Assembly: GCF_002284565.1 (NCBI RefSeq)
Contig: NZ_NPKI01000051.1
Span: 1-64,000, forward strand
Length of the DNA stretch: 64,000 bases
Origin: Mesorhizobium mediterraneum
GTDB lineage: Bacteria; Pseudomonadota; Alphaproteobacteria; Rhizobiales; Rhizobiaceae
Direction of reading: 5' to 3'
A program made the position numbers and the translations under genes. This document shows positions 25,777 through 35,701 of the stretch, one piece after another. The notes beneath the pieces were generated by a model. That model saw only the letters and a list, made by a program, of their open reading frames with translations. It was not told the DNA's origin and ran no database searches. How positions within the stretch are numbered: the first letter of the stretch is position 1; each line of letters starts with the position of its first letter.

Positions 25777-26538
25777 ATGGGCACGCTTCCGGTCATCGAC
25801 GCTCCGAATTGGTATGAAACCATCCGCATGGGCGAAGGCGTGACGCTGATCCACGAGCCGTGGATCAAGCCGTTCTTCCGCTGCAACATCTGGCATGTGC
25901 GCGGTCGCGACCGCGACCTGCTGTTCGACACCGGCCTCGGCCATTTCAGCCTGCGGCGCCATGTGCCGCTGGTGACGGAACGAAAACTCACCTGCGTGGC
26001 CAGCCACACGCATTTCGACCATATCGGCTGCCATCACGAATTTCCGGACCGCTGCGTGCATCGCGCCGAGGCAGAAATCCTCGCCGATCCTCGCAATGAA
26101 TGGACGGTCGCCGACCGCTACGCGACCGACGCAATGTTCGACGGCCTGCCGCAGGGCTGGGATACGGCGCGCTACCGGATCCTGCCGGCGCCGGCCGATC
26201 GCTTGCTCGGGCAAGGCGACATCATCGATCTCGGCGACCGTGCCTTCGAGGTGATCCACACGCCGGGCCATTCGCCCGGCGGCATCGCGCTCTACGAGAA
26301 GAAGACTGGCATCCTGCTTTCCGGCGACATCATCTATGACGGCCCGCTGATCGACGATGTCTATCATTCAGCCGTCGACGACTATGTCGAGACGCTGTTA
26401 CGGATGCGCGAGCTCGAGATCGCGGTCGTGCATGGCGGCCATTTCCCGAGCTTCGGCAAGGTGCGCTATCGCCAGCTTATCGAGGAGTATCTCGCACAAA
26501 AGCGGCAGGCCGGCTGCCATCTGCTGCAGGCGCGATAG
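25777..26538 (+). CDS. Metallo-beta-lactamase-fold hydrolase
   Basis: A 253-residue MBL-fold enzyme with the metal motif SHTHFDHIG (about residues 79-87), a third histidine in HTPGHSPGGIALY, the bridging aspartate in LLSGDIIYDGPL, and a late histidine in VVHGGHFPSFG. No signal peptide is seen, so it is probably cytosolic. Being last in the importer operon, it likely acts on the imported compound or a derivative, for example by ester or lactone hydrolysis; this is inference. Confidence 0.9.
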   Translation: MGTLPVIDAPNWYETIRMGEGVTLIHEPWIKPFFRCNIWHVRGRDRDLLFDTGLGHFSLRRHVPLVTERKLTCVASHTHFDHIGCHHEFPDRCVHRAEAEILADPRNEWTVADRYATDAMFDGLPQGWDTARYRILPAPADRLLGQGDIIDLGDRAFEVIHTPGHSPGGIALYEKKTGILLSGDIIYDGPLIDDVYHSAVDDYVETLLRMRELEIAVVHGGHFPSFGKVRYRQLIEEYLAQKRQAGCHLLQAR

Positions 26539-26576
26539 GCACCGGCCTCACGTATCGCGGGAGGTGCATGGCGAAT

Positions 26577-26795
26577 TCACAGCGCCCTTTGCGGGCACGG
26601 CGTGCCGGCGGCATCGCCGCAGCGTGAAGCCGTGGGTTGGGGTCTCAAACTCGTCTCTTCGGACTGGCGCACCAGTTGGGCAAAGGCAAGAGCAAAACTT
26701 CCCAGCATCAGGACGATGATGATCAGGCGTGTTACCGGCAATAGATTGGTCCGACTGGCTGGCCCCCACGCCGCCCATTCACTGCCGGCTAACAT
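26577..26795 (-). CDS. Possible small membrane protein
   Basis: A 72-codon frame with one strong hydrophobic helix, VTRLIIIVLMLGSFALAFAQ, followed by a polar tail (LVRQSEETSLRPQPTASRC). Start is uncertain: ATG 26795 or an internal TTG just before the helix. No clear ribosome-binding site. The rest of the gap 26539-26995 holds nothing else I can support. Confidence 0.35.
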   Translation of the reverse strand: MLAGSEWAAWGPASRTNLLPVTRLIIIVLMLGSFALAFAQLVRQSEETSLRPQPTASRCGDAAGTPCPQRAL

Positions 26796-26995
26796 GATCG
26801 ATCCGGCTTTACGAGAGTTTAATCCCCGTCTTAACCATCACATTCGCTTGTCACTCGACACGATGCGCGAGCGCCTGGCCGGCGCGCTTCCCCCGCACTG
26901 TGTCGAGGGCAGCACATGCCTGCCTTTGCAGATTTGCCCGCCCATGCTAACCCGGCGCTGGCGCGGCCCCAGCAACCGGTCGCCATTGGGGAGCC

Positions 26996-27769
26996 ATGAG
27001 CAAAGCCGCCAACCGTTTCGCCTTCGTCTCGTCCGGCGCCGCCGACGCCAATGCGGCGCTGGAAAGCCTGTCGGCGCGCTATGGCCAGGCATCCATCGAG
27101 GATGCAGAGATTGTCGTCGCCCTCGGTGGCGACGGCTTCCTGTTGCAGACCTTGCGCGACACGATGAGCACGGGAAAAAAGGTCTACGGCATGAACCGTG
27201 GCACCATCGGCTTCCTGATGAACGAATACCGCGCCAGCGGTTTGACGGGGCGCATCGCGGCGGCCGTTGCCGAAACGATCCGTCCGCTGGAGATGCAGGC
27301 GGTGACGGCAGAGGGCGAAACGATTTCGGCCTTGGCGATCAATGAGGTTGCGCTGTGGCGCCAATCCTACCAGACGGCCAAGATCCGTATCACCGTGGAC
27401 GAGCAAGTGCGGCTGGAGGAATTGAACTGTGATGGTGTGATGATCGCGACGCCGGCCGGTTCGACCGCCTACAATCTGTCCGCGCACGGGCCGATCCTGC
27501 CGCTCGACGCACCGCTGCTGGCGCTGACCCCGGTCAGTCCGTTCCGCCCGCGCCGCTGGCGCGGCGCGCTGCTCTCCAACAAGGCGATCGTGCGCTTTGA
27601 AATTCTGGAGCCGGAAAAACGGCCGGTGAATGCCGCCGCCGACCACACCGAGGTCAAGGCGGTGACCACGGTCACGGTCAGGGAATCACCGACGGCGACC
27701 GCGACGCTGCTGTTCGATCCCAACCATTCGTGGAATGAGCGCATTCTCGCCGAACAGTTCCGTTACTGA
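26996..27769 (+). CDS. nadK: NAD kinase
   Basis: A 257-residue enzyme that phosphorylates NAD to NADP. The signature GGDG is in ALGGDGFLLQTL (about residues 43-54), followed by GMNRGTIGFLMNEY, the NE/D region AINEVALWR, and the nucleotide motif DGVMIATPAGSTAYNLSAHGP. ATG 26996 gives the usual short rhizobial form. It stands alone upstream of the helicase gene. Confidence 0.96.
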   Translation: MSKAANRFAFVSSGAADANAALESLSARYGQASIEDAEIVVALGGDGFLLQTLRDTMSTGKKVYGMNRGTIGFLMNEYRASGLTGRIAAAVAETIRPLEMQAVTAEGETISALAINEVALWRQSYQTAKIRITVDEQVRLEELNCDGVMIATPAGSTAYNLSAHGPILPLDAPLLALTPVSPFRPRRWRGALLSNKAIVRFEILEPEKRPVNAAADHTEVKAVTTVTVRESPTATATLLFDPNHSWNERILAEQFRY

Positions 27770-27924
27770 GCCGGTACAGCGACCGACAGCTCGATTAAGC
27801 ATCGCGATTAAGGTTACGACTTCACAATCATGCCGTTCCCCGCCCGTTTCTGTTGACAAATCGTGGGCTTGCGCCTACCTGCAATACCAATCTTGCAGGC
27901 GCGCGGCGCTTGCCGCGACTGCTT

Positions 27925-29583
<1,659 letters not shown>

Positions 29584-29610
29584 TCACAGCAGAAATTCTC
29601 AAATGCCAAT

Positions 29611-29637
29611 GAAACGGCACCTTGCGGGGCCGTTTTC
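29611..29637 (+). terminator. Terminator-like hairpin after the helicase gene
   Basis: GAAACGGC and GCCGTTTTC form a stem around a GC-rich loop, with four Ts on the right, 28 bases after the helicase stop. It closely resembles the hairpin at 32074-32097 and starts the decayed duplicate described at 29658-29752. Confidence 0.65.
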
Positions 29638-29657
29638 ATGTCTGATATTTGCTTTGC

Positions 29658-29752
29658 TCAGGTGTGGGCCGAAAGCTGGTCTCGACGTCCCGGTTCCAGG
29701 CGCGGTCGGCCGTTAGAAGCAATCGGAGGCGTCTCGCCGAAGGCCGATGACC
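29658..29752 (-). pseudogene. Decayed 3' end of the OmpA-like lipoprotein gene
   Basis: Read on the minus strand this encodes AFGETPPIASN and then RRDQLSAHT before a stop, aligning with GFGKTRPIASN and RRVEIQLSPLT at the C-terminus of the intact lipoprotein encoded at 32131-32781. The DNA matches the intact gene from its stop codon for about 95 bases with substitutions and small gaps, and the match continues into the terminator hairpin. No start and no further upstream similarity are convincing, so it is a truncated, decayed copy. Confidence 0.75.
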
Positions 29753-29799
29753 ACGAGGTGGTCGACCGCGCTCTCAGTCGCCTCGTCTGATCCGGGTGG

Positions 29800-30693
29800 C
29801 TACAGGTTTTTGAATTCCAGGCGGGACGGCAACATATCCAGAAACGCACGAACTTTGGCTGAATATGATCTGCCTTCCGGCCACACGGCGTGCATCGGTA
29901 CCGGCACCGGCTCGAAGTCGCTTAAAACCACCTCTAGGCGGCCATCATCCACCAAATGCCTTATCTGCCAAAGGGGCGAGTAGCCCAAACCCAATCCGTG
30001 AACTGCGGCCGCATAGATCGGTGCCATCAAATTGGATCGAAAACTGCCGGTCACTTTCACCGCCCGAGGTTTCCCCTCGATCTGAAACATCCATTCACCT
30101 GGACGCTGGTCGGAGGTTCGAACAATGCAACTGTGCTTGCTCAGTTCGAAGGGATGCGCTGGTCGGCCACGGCGTTCAAAGTAGGAAGGCGAGCCGAACA
30201 CGACGCGCCGCAACGCGCCCAGGCGTCTGGCTCGCAAGCTGGAATCCGGCAAATTGCCGATCCGTATCGCGAGATCGAGGCCCTCGGCACCAAGGTCGAC
30301 AAACCCATCGGCGAGCTGCAGGTCAACCTCGACCCGCGGATACATCTGCATGTAGTCGGCGATGACAGGTACAACGAAATCCGGGCCGAACAGAACTGGC
30401 GCGCTCACGCGCAGGATACCCGATGGTTCCGATCGTTGGTTGGCGGCTTGAAGTCTTGCGTCGTTTATTTGATCGATGGCGGGTTTGATGCGGTGGAAAA
30501 ACGCCACTCCGGCTTCGCTTGGTGTCGAACGGCGCGTCGTCCGCTGTACAAGCTCGACCCCGACGGATTCCTCCAGCATCGCCAAAGACCGGCTGATCGA
30601 TTGCAGCGAGCGGTTCAGCCGGCGTGCGGCGGCCGTCAAACTTCCGTTCTCGACGACTGCCATGAAAGCTTCAAAATCATCTATCCGGCTCAT
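29800..30693 (-). CDS. LysR-family transcriptional regulator
   Basis: A 297-residue LysR-type regulator with an N-terminal HTH (GSLTAAARRLNRSLQSISRS, about residues 17-36) and a C-terminal substrate-binding domain of the PBP2 CrgA-like type (LRVSAPVLFGPDFVVPVIAD). The ATG at 30693 is preferred because GGAGA lies seven bases upstream. It is divergent from an NmrA-like oxidoreductase gene, its probable target. The whole cassette 29800-32016 lies between two copies of another gene's 3' end. Confidence 0.93.
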   Translation of the reverse strand: MSRIDDFEAFMAVVENGSLTAAARRLNRSLQSISRSLAMLEESVGVELVQRTTRRSTPSEAGVAFFHRIKPAIDQINDARLQAANQRSEPSGILRVSAPVLFGPDFVVPVIADYMQMYPRVEVDLQLADGFVDLGAEGLDLAIRIGNLPDSSLRARRLGALRRVVFGSPSYFERRGRPAHPFELSKHSCIVRTSDQRPGEWMFQIEGKPRAVKVTGSFRSNLMAPIYAAAVHGLGLGYSPLWQIRHLVDDGRLEVVLSDFEPVPVPMHAVWPEGRSYSAKVRAFLDMLPSRLEFKNL

Positions 30694-30822
30694 GACGTCT
30701 CCGTTTCTCACGAAAATCGAGAGAAACTATCGCAAATCCAAATAATTGTAACGCTGTTCGCGACGTTTTATTTCCCTGGAAGAAATCCCGAAAAGGGCAA
30801 GGTTCGGTGGAAGGGAATTGTC

Positions 30823-31707
30823 ATGCGAGCACTCAATCCAACCGTTCTGGTCGTTGGCGCAACAGGCCGATTTGCCGGCTTGATCGTACCTCAACTTGTC
30901 CGCCGCAATGCCACTGTTCGAGCACTCATTCGCGACCCTGCGAACGCCGAAAAGGCCCGGAGGCTCGGGGCATCCGAGGTCGTGACCGGCAATTTGCGCA
31001 ACCCTCAGAGCCTCGGAAATGCCGTCGAGGGCGTCGACGGCGTCTTCCACATCGGACCGGCCTTTGCCCCCGACGAAACAGCCATGGGTGTTGCCATGGT
31101 CGAGGCCGCTGGACGAGCGGGCGTTCGAAAATTCGTCTTCTCGTCGGTGATCCAGCCGACCAATACGAGGCTAAAAAACCATGCGAGCAAGGTGCCGGTC
31201 GAAGATGCTCTCTACTCGACGAACATGGAATACACCATTTTGCATCCTGCCAATTTCATGCAGAACATCGCAGCAGCCTGGCCGTCCATCGTTAGGGACG
31301 GCGTTTTCTCGGAACCGTTTCCAAAGACAGCAAAGCTGGCGCGTGTCGATTACCGCGATGTCGCCGAAGTGGCAGCGATCGCATTGACCGAAGCGCGGTT
31401 GTCTTATGCGACGCTTGAACTGTGCGCGGACGGTATGCATTGCCGGGAAGAGATCGTTTCAATGATGAGTGAGGAACTTGGCCGGTCCATTTCTGCTGGC
31501 GAGCCGACCTTTGGTGAGTGGGCGGCGAATACCCGTCTTCCCTACGATGACCGCCAATTGCAGCTGCTGGCTAAAGTCCATGAACACTACGCCAAATATG
31601 GTCTCGGCGGAAACAGCCTGACGTTGCGCTGCGCCTTGGGCCGCGAGCCGCGTTCGCTACGAAGCTTTATCCGAGAACTAGCCTTGCAAACGGCACAGGT
31701 CGCCTGA
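30823..31707 (+). CDS. NmrA-like NAD(P)-binding protein (atypical SDR)
   Basis: A 294-residue protein with the nucleotide motif VLVVGATGRFAGLIVPQL at the N-terminus, and segments VRKFVFSSVIQP and YTILHPANFMQNIAAAWP typical of NmrA/HSCARG and quinone-oxidoreductase-like atypical SDRs. The usual catalytic YxxxK is not evident, so it may be a redox sensor. ATG 30823 follows AAGGGAA. It is divergent from the LysR gene and followed by a DUF2798 gene. Confidence 0.9.
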   Translation: MRALNPTVLVVGATGRFAGLIVPQLVRRNATVRALIRDPANAEKARRLGASEVVTGNLRNPQSLGNAVEGVDGVFHIGPAFAPDETAMGVAMVEAAGRAGVRKFVFSSVIQPTNTRLKNHASKVPVEDALYSTNMEYTILHPANFMQNIAAAWPSIVRDGVFSEPFPKTAKLARVDYRDVAEVAAIALTEARLSYATLELCADGMHCREEIVSMMSEELGRSISAGEPTFGEWAANTRLPYDDRQLQLLAKVHEHYAKYGLGGNSLTLRCALGREPRSLRSFIRELALQTAQVA

Positions 31708-31743
31708 TCGCGCCCACAAACATTTTCTGACTAGGAGATTTCC

Positions 31744-32016
31744 ATGCAAGCATCACCGCACAAGACGTTGAAGCTGAGAAAACTGCCGCCTTCCTACAGT
31801 GCAGTGGTAATGCCGTTCGTTCTTTCAATCCTCATGACCTGCATTATCTCGGCGGTTTCGACGGCGATCGGCACGGGCTGGACGAACGGTTTCGTGGCGA
31901 CCTGGTCATACGCATGGGGCGTGTCATGGCTTGTTGCGTTTCCGAGCCTGCTGATTGTCCTTCCGATCGTGCGCCGGATCGTTGCGGCAATTGTCGACCA
32001 GCCGGTCCGACCCTAA
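31744..32016 (+). CDS. DUF2798 membrane protein
   Basis: A 90-residue membrane protein with two helices, AVVMPFVLSILMTCIISAVS and WGVSWLVAFPSLLIVLPIVR, and the GWTNGFVATWSYAW block that defines DUF2798. Function unknown. AGGAG precedes the ATG at 31744. It lies 36 bases after the NmrA-like gene and is probably co-transcribed. Confidence 0.92.
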   Translation: MQASPHKTLKLRKLPPSYSAVVMPFVLSILMTCIISAVSTAIGTGWTNGFVATWSYAWGVSWLVAFPSLLIVLPIVRRIVAAIVDQPVRP

Positions 32017-32073
32017 CACTATGAAAACGAAGCGACGGGCGCCGATGCTCGTCGGTCCAGCAAAAGCAAACAA

Positions 32074-32097
32074 GAACGGCCCCTTGCGGGGCCGTTC
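32074..32097. terminator. Perfect 10-bp-stem hairpin between convergent genes
   Basis: GAACGGCCCC-TTGC-GGGGCCGTTC. On the minus strand it follows the OmpA-like lipoprotein stop and is followed by TTGTTTGCTTTTG, so it should end that transcript; it may also stop the DUF2798 transcript from the left. A near copy lies at 29611-29637. Confidence 0.85.
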
Positions 32098-32130
32098 TCA
32101 TGTCCAATGCCGTCTTCTTGTTTGTCTTGC

Positions 32131-32781
32131 TCAGGTGAGCGGTGAAAGCTGGATCTCGACACGGCGGTTCTGGGCACGGCCGTCGGCCGTCGCATTGGAA
32201 GCGATTGGACGCGTCTTGCCGAAGCCGGTGACGGCGAAGCGGCGGGAATCGACGCCCTGCCCGGACAGATAGTTGGCGACTGCCAGCGCGCGGCGCTGCG
32301 ACAGGTCGAAATTGTGTTGGTCGCCACCGGTCGAGTCGGTGTGGCCGAACACGTCGACCGTGGTCTGCCGGAACTTGTTCAGCACAAGTGCGACCGAATT
32401 CAACACTTGATAGAAGCCGGGCTTCACCGCGTCCTGGTCGACGTTGAAGGTGATGTCGGACGGCATGTTGAGGATGATCTGGTCGCCGGTGCGGGTGACG
32501 CTGACGCCGGAGCCCTGAAGCTGCCGGCGCAGTTCGGCCTCGTTCTGGTCCATGGTGGCGCCGATCGCGCCGCCGGCGAGCGCCCCGACGCCAGCGCCGA
32601 TCAGCGCATTGCGGCGGTCGTTGCCGCCGGCAAGCAGGCCGAGCCCCGCACCCGCCAGCGCGCCGATGCCGGCGCCTGCCGCAGTGTTGGAAACCTTCTG
32701 CTCTCCGGTATACGGATCGGTGGTGGTGCAGGCGCTCACGAGTACAGCCGTCGCCACGGCGACGAGCACAGTCTTTTTCAT
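32131..32781 (-). CDS. OmpA-family lipoprotein with glycine zipper
   Basis: A 216-residue outer-membrane-type lipoprotein. The lipobox is VLVSAC (Cys18). A glycine-zipper region (AAGAGIGALAGAGLGLLAGG and GAGVGALAGGAIGATM, residues 34-76) precedes an OmpA/MotB peptidoglycan-binding domain with VDVFGHTDSTGG, the NFDLSQRRALAVANYL helix and GFGKTRPIASNAT. Such proteins tether the outer membrane to peptidoglycan. Its 3' end exists as a decayed second copy at 29658-29752. Confidence 0.95.
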   Translation of the reverse strand: MKKTVLVAVATAVLVSACTTTDPYTGEQKVSNTAAGAGIGALAGAGLGLLAGGNDRRNALIGAGVGALAGGAIGATMDQNEAELRRQLQGSGVSVTRTGDQIILNMPSDITFNVDQDAVKPGFYQVLNSVALVLNKFRQTTVDVFGHTDSTGGDQHNFDLSQRRALAVANYLSGQGVDSRRFAVTGFGKTRPIASNATADGRAQNRRVEIQLSPLT

Positions 32782-32841
32782 TGGGTAGTCCCTCTCCAGT
32801 CCGCGGTCCCACCGACGGCGCGCCGCATCAGCCCTTCCGTC

Positions 32842-32935
32842 GCATCGACCCGAAAATCATCGATTTCGGAAGGCACGATGCATAGATTCAAAGTCTTAGA
32901 GCGACGTGCGTCAAAGTGGAGGCACGTCGCTCTAA
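32842..32935. repeat. Two-hairpin mosaic element, copy 2
   Basis: First palindrome 32842-32880 (CATCGACCCGAAAATC against GATTTCGGAAGGCACGATG), then the spacer ATAGATTCAAAGTC, then a perfect 14-bp hairpin: TTAGAGCGACGTGC (32896-32909) and GCACGTCGCTCTAA (32922-32935). Order and spacer match the elements at 9962-10055 and 61333-61437. Confidence 0.75.
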
Positions 32936-33056
32936 TGTCTTGTAACATGAAATGCGGCGAAAAATGGAACGGGAACGCGGCTGGCTATGGCTTTTCCCGG
33001 TCAAACTCCACGGCCGCGATATTGCGCAATTTTGATCGGCTACCAGAGACTATCGG

Positions 33057-33425
33057 CTACCAGAGATTCTTGCCGTCGATGACGACGACCTCGACCTGAT
33101 CGAGATCGAAATCGTCGAACAGGCGCGAGTTCACGCTGATCTTCGGATTGTCGAAATCCGGCTTGCCGGTCGACCAGTCCGGCGTTTCGGTGAAGGTGCC
33201 GCAGCCGCAGGTGGCGCAGAAACCGTGTTTGATCGTTTTCGACCCCCACTGGTAGAATGAGACATTCTTGAGTGGGCTGGTGAGTTTGAATTGCGACGGG
33301 GTGTAGTAGGCCCATAACGAGCCGCGCTTCGAGCAGAAGGAACAGGTGCATTGCGTCACGGTCTGCGGCGCTTGCGAGACCTCGAATGTCGTCGCCCTGC
33401 AGTGGCAGCTTGCCTTTATGGTCAT
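33057..33425 (-). CDS. GFA-family protein
   Basis: A 122-residue zinc-binding GFA-type protein with SCHCRATTF at the N-terminus, CTCSFCSKRG near residue 26 and CATCGCGTFTETP near residue 69. It is only distantly like the GFA protein at 3261-3716. Start is the ATG at 33425. Function unknown. A hairpin element at 33549-33597 separates it from the upstream gene. Confidence 0.9.
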   Translation of the reverse strand: MTIKASCHCRATTFEVSQAPQTVTQCTCSFCSKRGSLWAYYTPSQFKLTSPLKNVSFYQWGSKTIKHGFCATCGCGTFTETPDWSTGKPDFDNPKISVNSRLFDDFDLDQVEVVVIDGKNLW

Positions 33426-33548
33426 GAACGCCTTCCTCCCGATTGCCTGCCGCCCGCGCGGCAAGGCAACATAAAGAGACGCTTCTGACAACCGTCTGCA
33501 GCAAACTCGCTTGCCTGCGTCAGACGCGTGGCGCTTCAATCTTTTTTG

Positions 33549-33597
33549 ATGCAAGTCGTCGTCCCAAAACCGCTGCGCACTTTTGGGCGACATGCAT
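33549..33597. repeat. CCCAAAA/TTTTGGG hairpin element, copy 1
   Basis: ATGCAAGTCG...TCCCAAAACCGCTGCGCAC facing TTTTGGGCGACATGCAT. It touches the stop codon of the minus-strand gene at 33597. A related element, sharing the CCCAAAACCGCTGCGCAC and TTTTGGGCGACATGC blocks, touches the end of the rhomboid gene at 61495-61562. Both may serve as transcript ends. Confidence 0.7.
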
Positions 33598-33983
33598 TAA
33601 AACGACGACGGCGGCACGAACAGGCAGATGGTCTTTCCGTCGTTGGCGCCGGCGACCGAGCACCAGTGATATTCGCCATCGGGCGAATTCTTGATCCGTG
33701 TGTCGCTGTAGGCCACGACCTCGCCTGTCCCCTTGATGACGTAGCCCTCCGGACGCTCGCTGATCGAGGTCTGCGAGACCGCGCGGCAATCATAACCCGA
33801 GCAACAGGAGAATGGGTAACTCCAGCCTTGCGGCTTCGCTGCGGTCGGCTTGGCGTCGTGCGCCAAAGCGGCCGCTGCAAATGTGATGGTGGCGGCCGTC
33901 AGAGCCACCACCGCGATGATTGAATTCAGGAGGCGGCGCGCCGTGTTGACGGCTGAGGCCGGTCGGGTTGTGAAAGCAGGCAT
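33597..33983 (-). CDS. Exported small protein, unrecognised
   Basis: A 128-residue product with a signal-like segment LLNSIIAVVALTAATITFAA and likely cleavage after ALA. The mature part has PFSCCSGYDCRAV (two adjacent and one more cysteine) and SPDGEYHWCSVAGAN near the end. This pattern occurs in conserved rhizobial periplasmic proteins of unknown function. ATG 33983 is chosen, with AGGA upstream; longer forms extend without signal-peptide logic. Confidence 0.8.
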   Translation of the reverse strand: MPAFTTRPASAVNTARRLLNSIIAVVALTAATITFAAAALAHDAKPTAAKPQGWSYPFSCCSGYDCRAVSQTSISERPEGYVIKGTGEVVAYSDTRIKNSPDGEYHWCSVAGANDGKTICLFVPPSSF

Positions 33984-34427
33984 GGGCGCAGTTCCTATCA
34001 ACGAGTTCAAGCGTTTCGCTTGCCCGTTCCCGGATCGTGTCTTCCCAGTGGCCGGATCGTCAGGTCGCAGATACGCCGCGTCCGGCCATAAATGCTTTTT
34101 TCCCCCAGCCTTCGAATGCTGGGCTGATTCCTTTGTTGGCGCAAGAAAATTGCTGTGCAAGCCGAGCGCCGACATCTGCAGCCGGAACCAGACTGCCGGG
34201 GTTGACGAAAGTGACTTCATCAACCCCGGCAGACGGGATCGCAGATAACGAGATTCAGCTCGCAGTGGTTCCGAGCTAGACGCCGGCAGGCCGGCAGCAT
34301 CTACCCCCGAGGTAGAGGTCGCTGTGAAAAATTCGATGAAAAAACAACGCTATAAAGCGACCGCTCAATTAGAGTGAGAGCCTGTTACTCTAGCGTGATG
34401 TTGCTGCTGGTTTGGTGCGTAGGAGCT
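33984..34427. other. Gap with a strong inverted repeat
   Basis: No gene supported. At 34193-34232, CTGCCGGGGTTGA and TCAACCCCGGCAG form a perfect 13-bp stem around a 14-base loop. Neither side has a T tract, so it is not a typical terminator. It may be an operator or part of a small RNA. Confidence 0.5.
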
Positions 34428-35559
34428 TCAGTCGATGTCGGCCACCACTTCGCCGGCGCCGCCCTCGATGCGCTGCGACAGCGAGGCCTCCATGAAATCG
34501 TCGAGGTCGCCGTCCAGCACGCTCGACGGGCTTGTGCTCTCGACGCCGGTGCGCAGATCCTTCACCAGCTGATAGGGCTGCAGAACGTAGGAGCGGATCT
34601 GGTGGCCCCAGCCGATATCGCTCTTCGACGCTTCGGTGGCGTTCGCCACCGCCTCGCGCTTCTTCAGCTCTTCCTCGTAGAGCCGCGAGCGCAGCATCTC
34701 CCAGGCCTTCGCCTTGTTCTTGTGCTGGGAGCGCTCGGCCTGGCAGGCGACCGCGATGCCGGTGGCGAGATGGGTGATGCGGACCGCCGAATCGGTGGTG
34801 TTGACGTGCTGGCCGCCCGATCCGGACGAACGATAGGTGTCGATGCGAACATCCGATTCGGAAACGTCGATCTCGATCGTATCGTCGATCACGGGATAGA
34901 CCCAGACGCTGGCGAACGACGTGTGGCGGCGCGCATTGCTGTCATAGGGCGAAATACGCACGAGACGGTGGACACCGGATTCCGTCTTCAGCCAACCATA
35001 GGCATTGTGGCCCTTGATCAGCAGCGTGGCGGACTTGATGCCCGCCTCTTCGCCGTCATGCACTTCCAGTACCTCGACCTTGAAGCGGCGCCGCTCGGCC
35101 CAACGCGTGTACATGCGCAGAAGCATCGAGGCCCAGTCCTGGCTTTCGGTGCCGCCGGCGCCGGCATGGACCTCGAGATAGCTGTCGTTGGCGTCCGCCT
35201 CGCCCGAAAGCAGCGTCTCGATCTGGCGCGCCTTTGCCTCGCCGCGCATCGAGCGGATCGCCGCTTCCGCCTCGGCGACGACGCTCTCGTCGCCCTCTTC
35301 CTCGCCAAGCTCGATCAGGCCGATATTGTCTTCCAGCGCCTGGGTGAGGCCTTTGACCGCGGCGATGCCGTCCTCGAGGCCCTGGCGCTCACGCATCAGC
35401 TTCTGCGCCTCCAGCGGCTCGTTCCAGAGGCTCGAATCCTCGGCACGCACGTTCAGGTATTCAAGCCGCTTTATGGCCTGATCCCAGTCAAAGATGCCTC
35501 CTCAGCAGGGTAATCGCCTGCCTGATTTCGTCGACAATGTTCTGCGTTTCCGCGCGCAT
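34428..35559 (-). CDS. prfB: Peptide chain release factor 2, with programmed +1 frameshift
   Basis: RF2 recognises UGA and UAA stop codons. The gene starts at ATG 35559 (MRAETQNIVDEIRQAITLLR), runs 23 codons to CTT, meets an in-frame TGA at 35490-35488, and continues in the +1 frame from GAC (35489) as DWDQAIKRLEYLN to the stop at 34428; joined length 376 residues. AGGAGG (35497-35502) lies three bases upstream of CTT-TGA-C, the classical prfB autoregulatory signal. The GGQ catalytic motif is in GSGGQHVN. Annotating 34428-35450 alone would lose the N-terminus. Confidence 0.96.
35487..35502 (-). promoter_or_regulatory. Programmed +1 frameshift signal in prfB
   Basis: On the minus strand AGGAGG-CAT-CTT-TGA-C: an internal ribosome-binding-like sequence, three-base spacer, slippery CTT and the stop UGA that RF2 itself reads. 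When RF2 is scarce the ribosome shifts by one base and completes RF2. Confidence 0.95.
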
Positions 35560-35701
35560 GGCTGGCTGTTCTGTCCTGTGCTGAAATGGCGCCCTGTTGC
35601 TTAAACAGAGCTTGCGTTGGCGCGATACATAGGGACGGCACCGCCGCCTGTAAAGCGAAATGGGCCGGCTCGAAAGCCGGCCCAGAATGCCATATCCTAT
35701 G

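Noticed and set aside
26602..27345. A 247-codon plus-strand frame overlapping NAD kinase
   Set aside because: Most of it lies out of frame inside nadK. Only the small opposite-strand frame 26577-26795 has any membrane-protein character.
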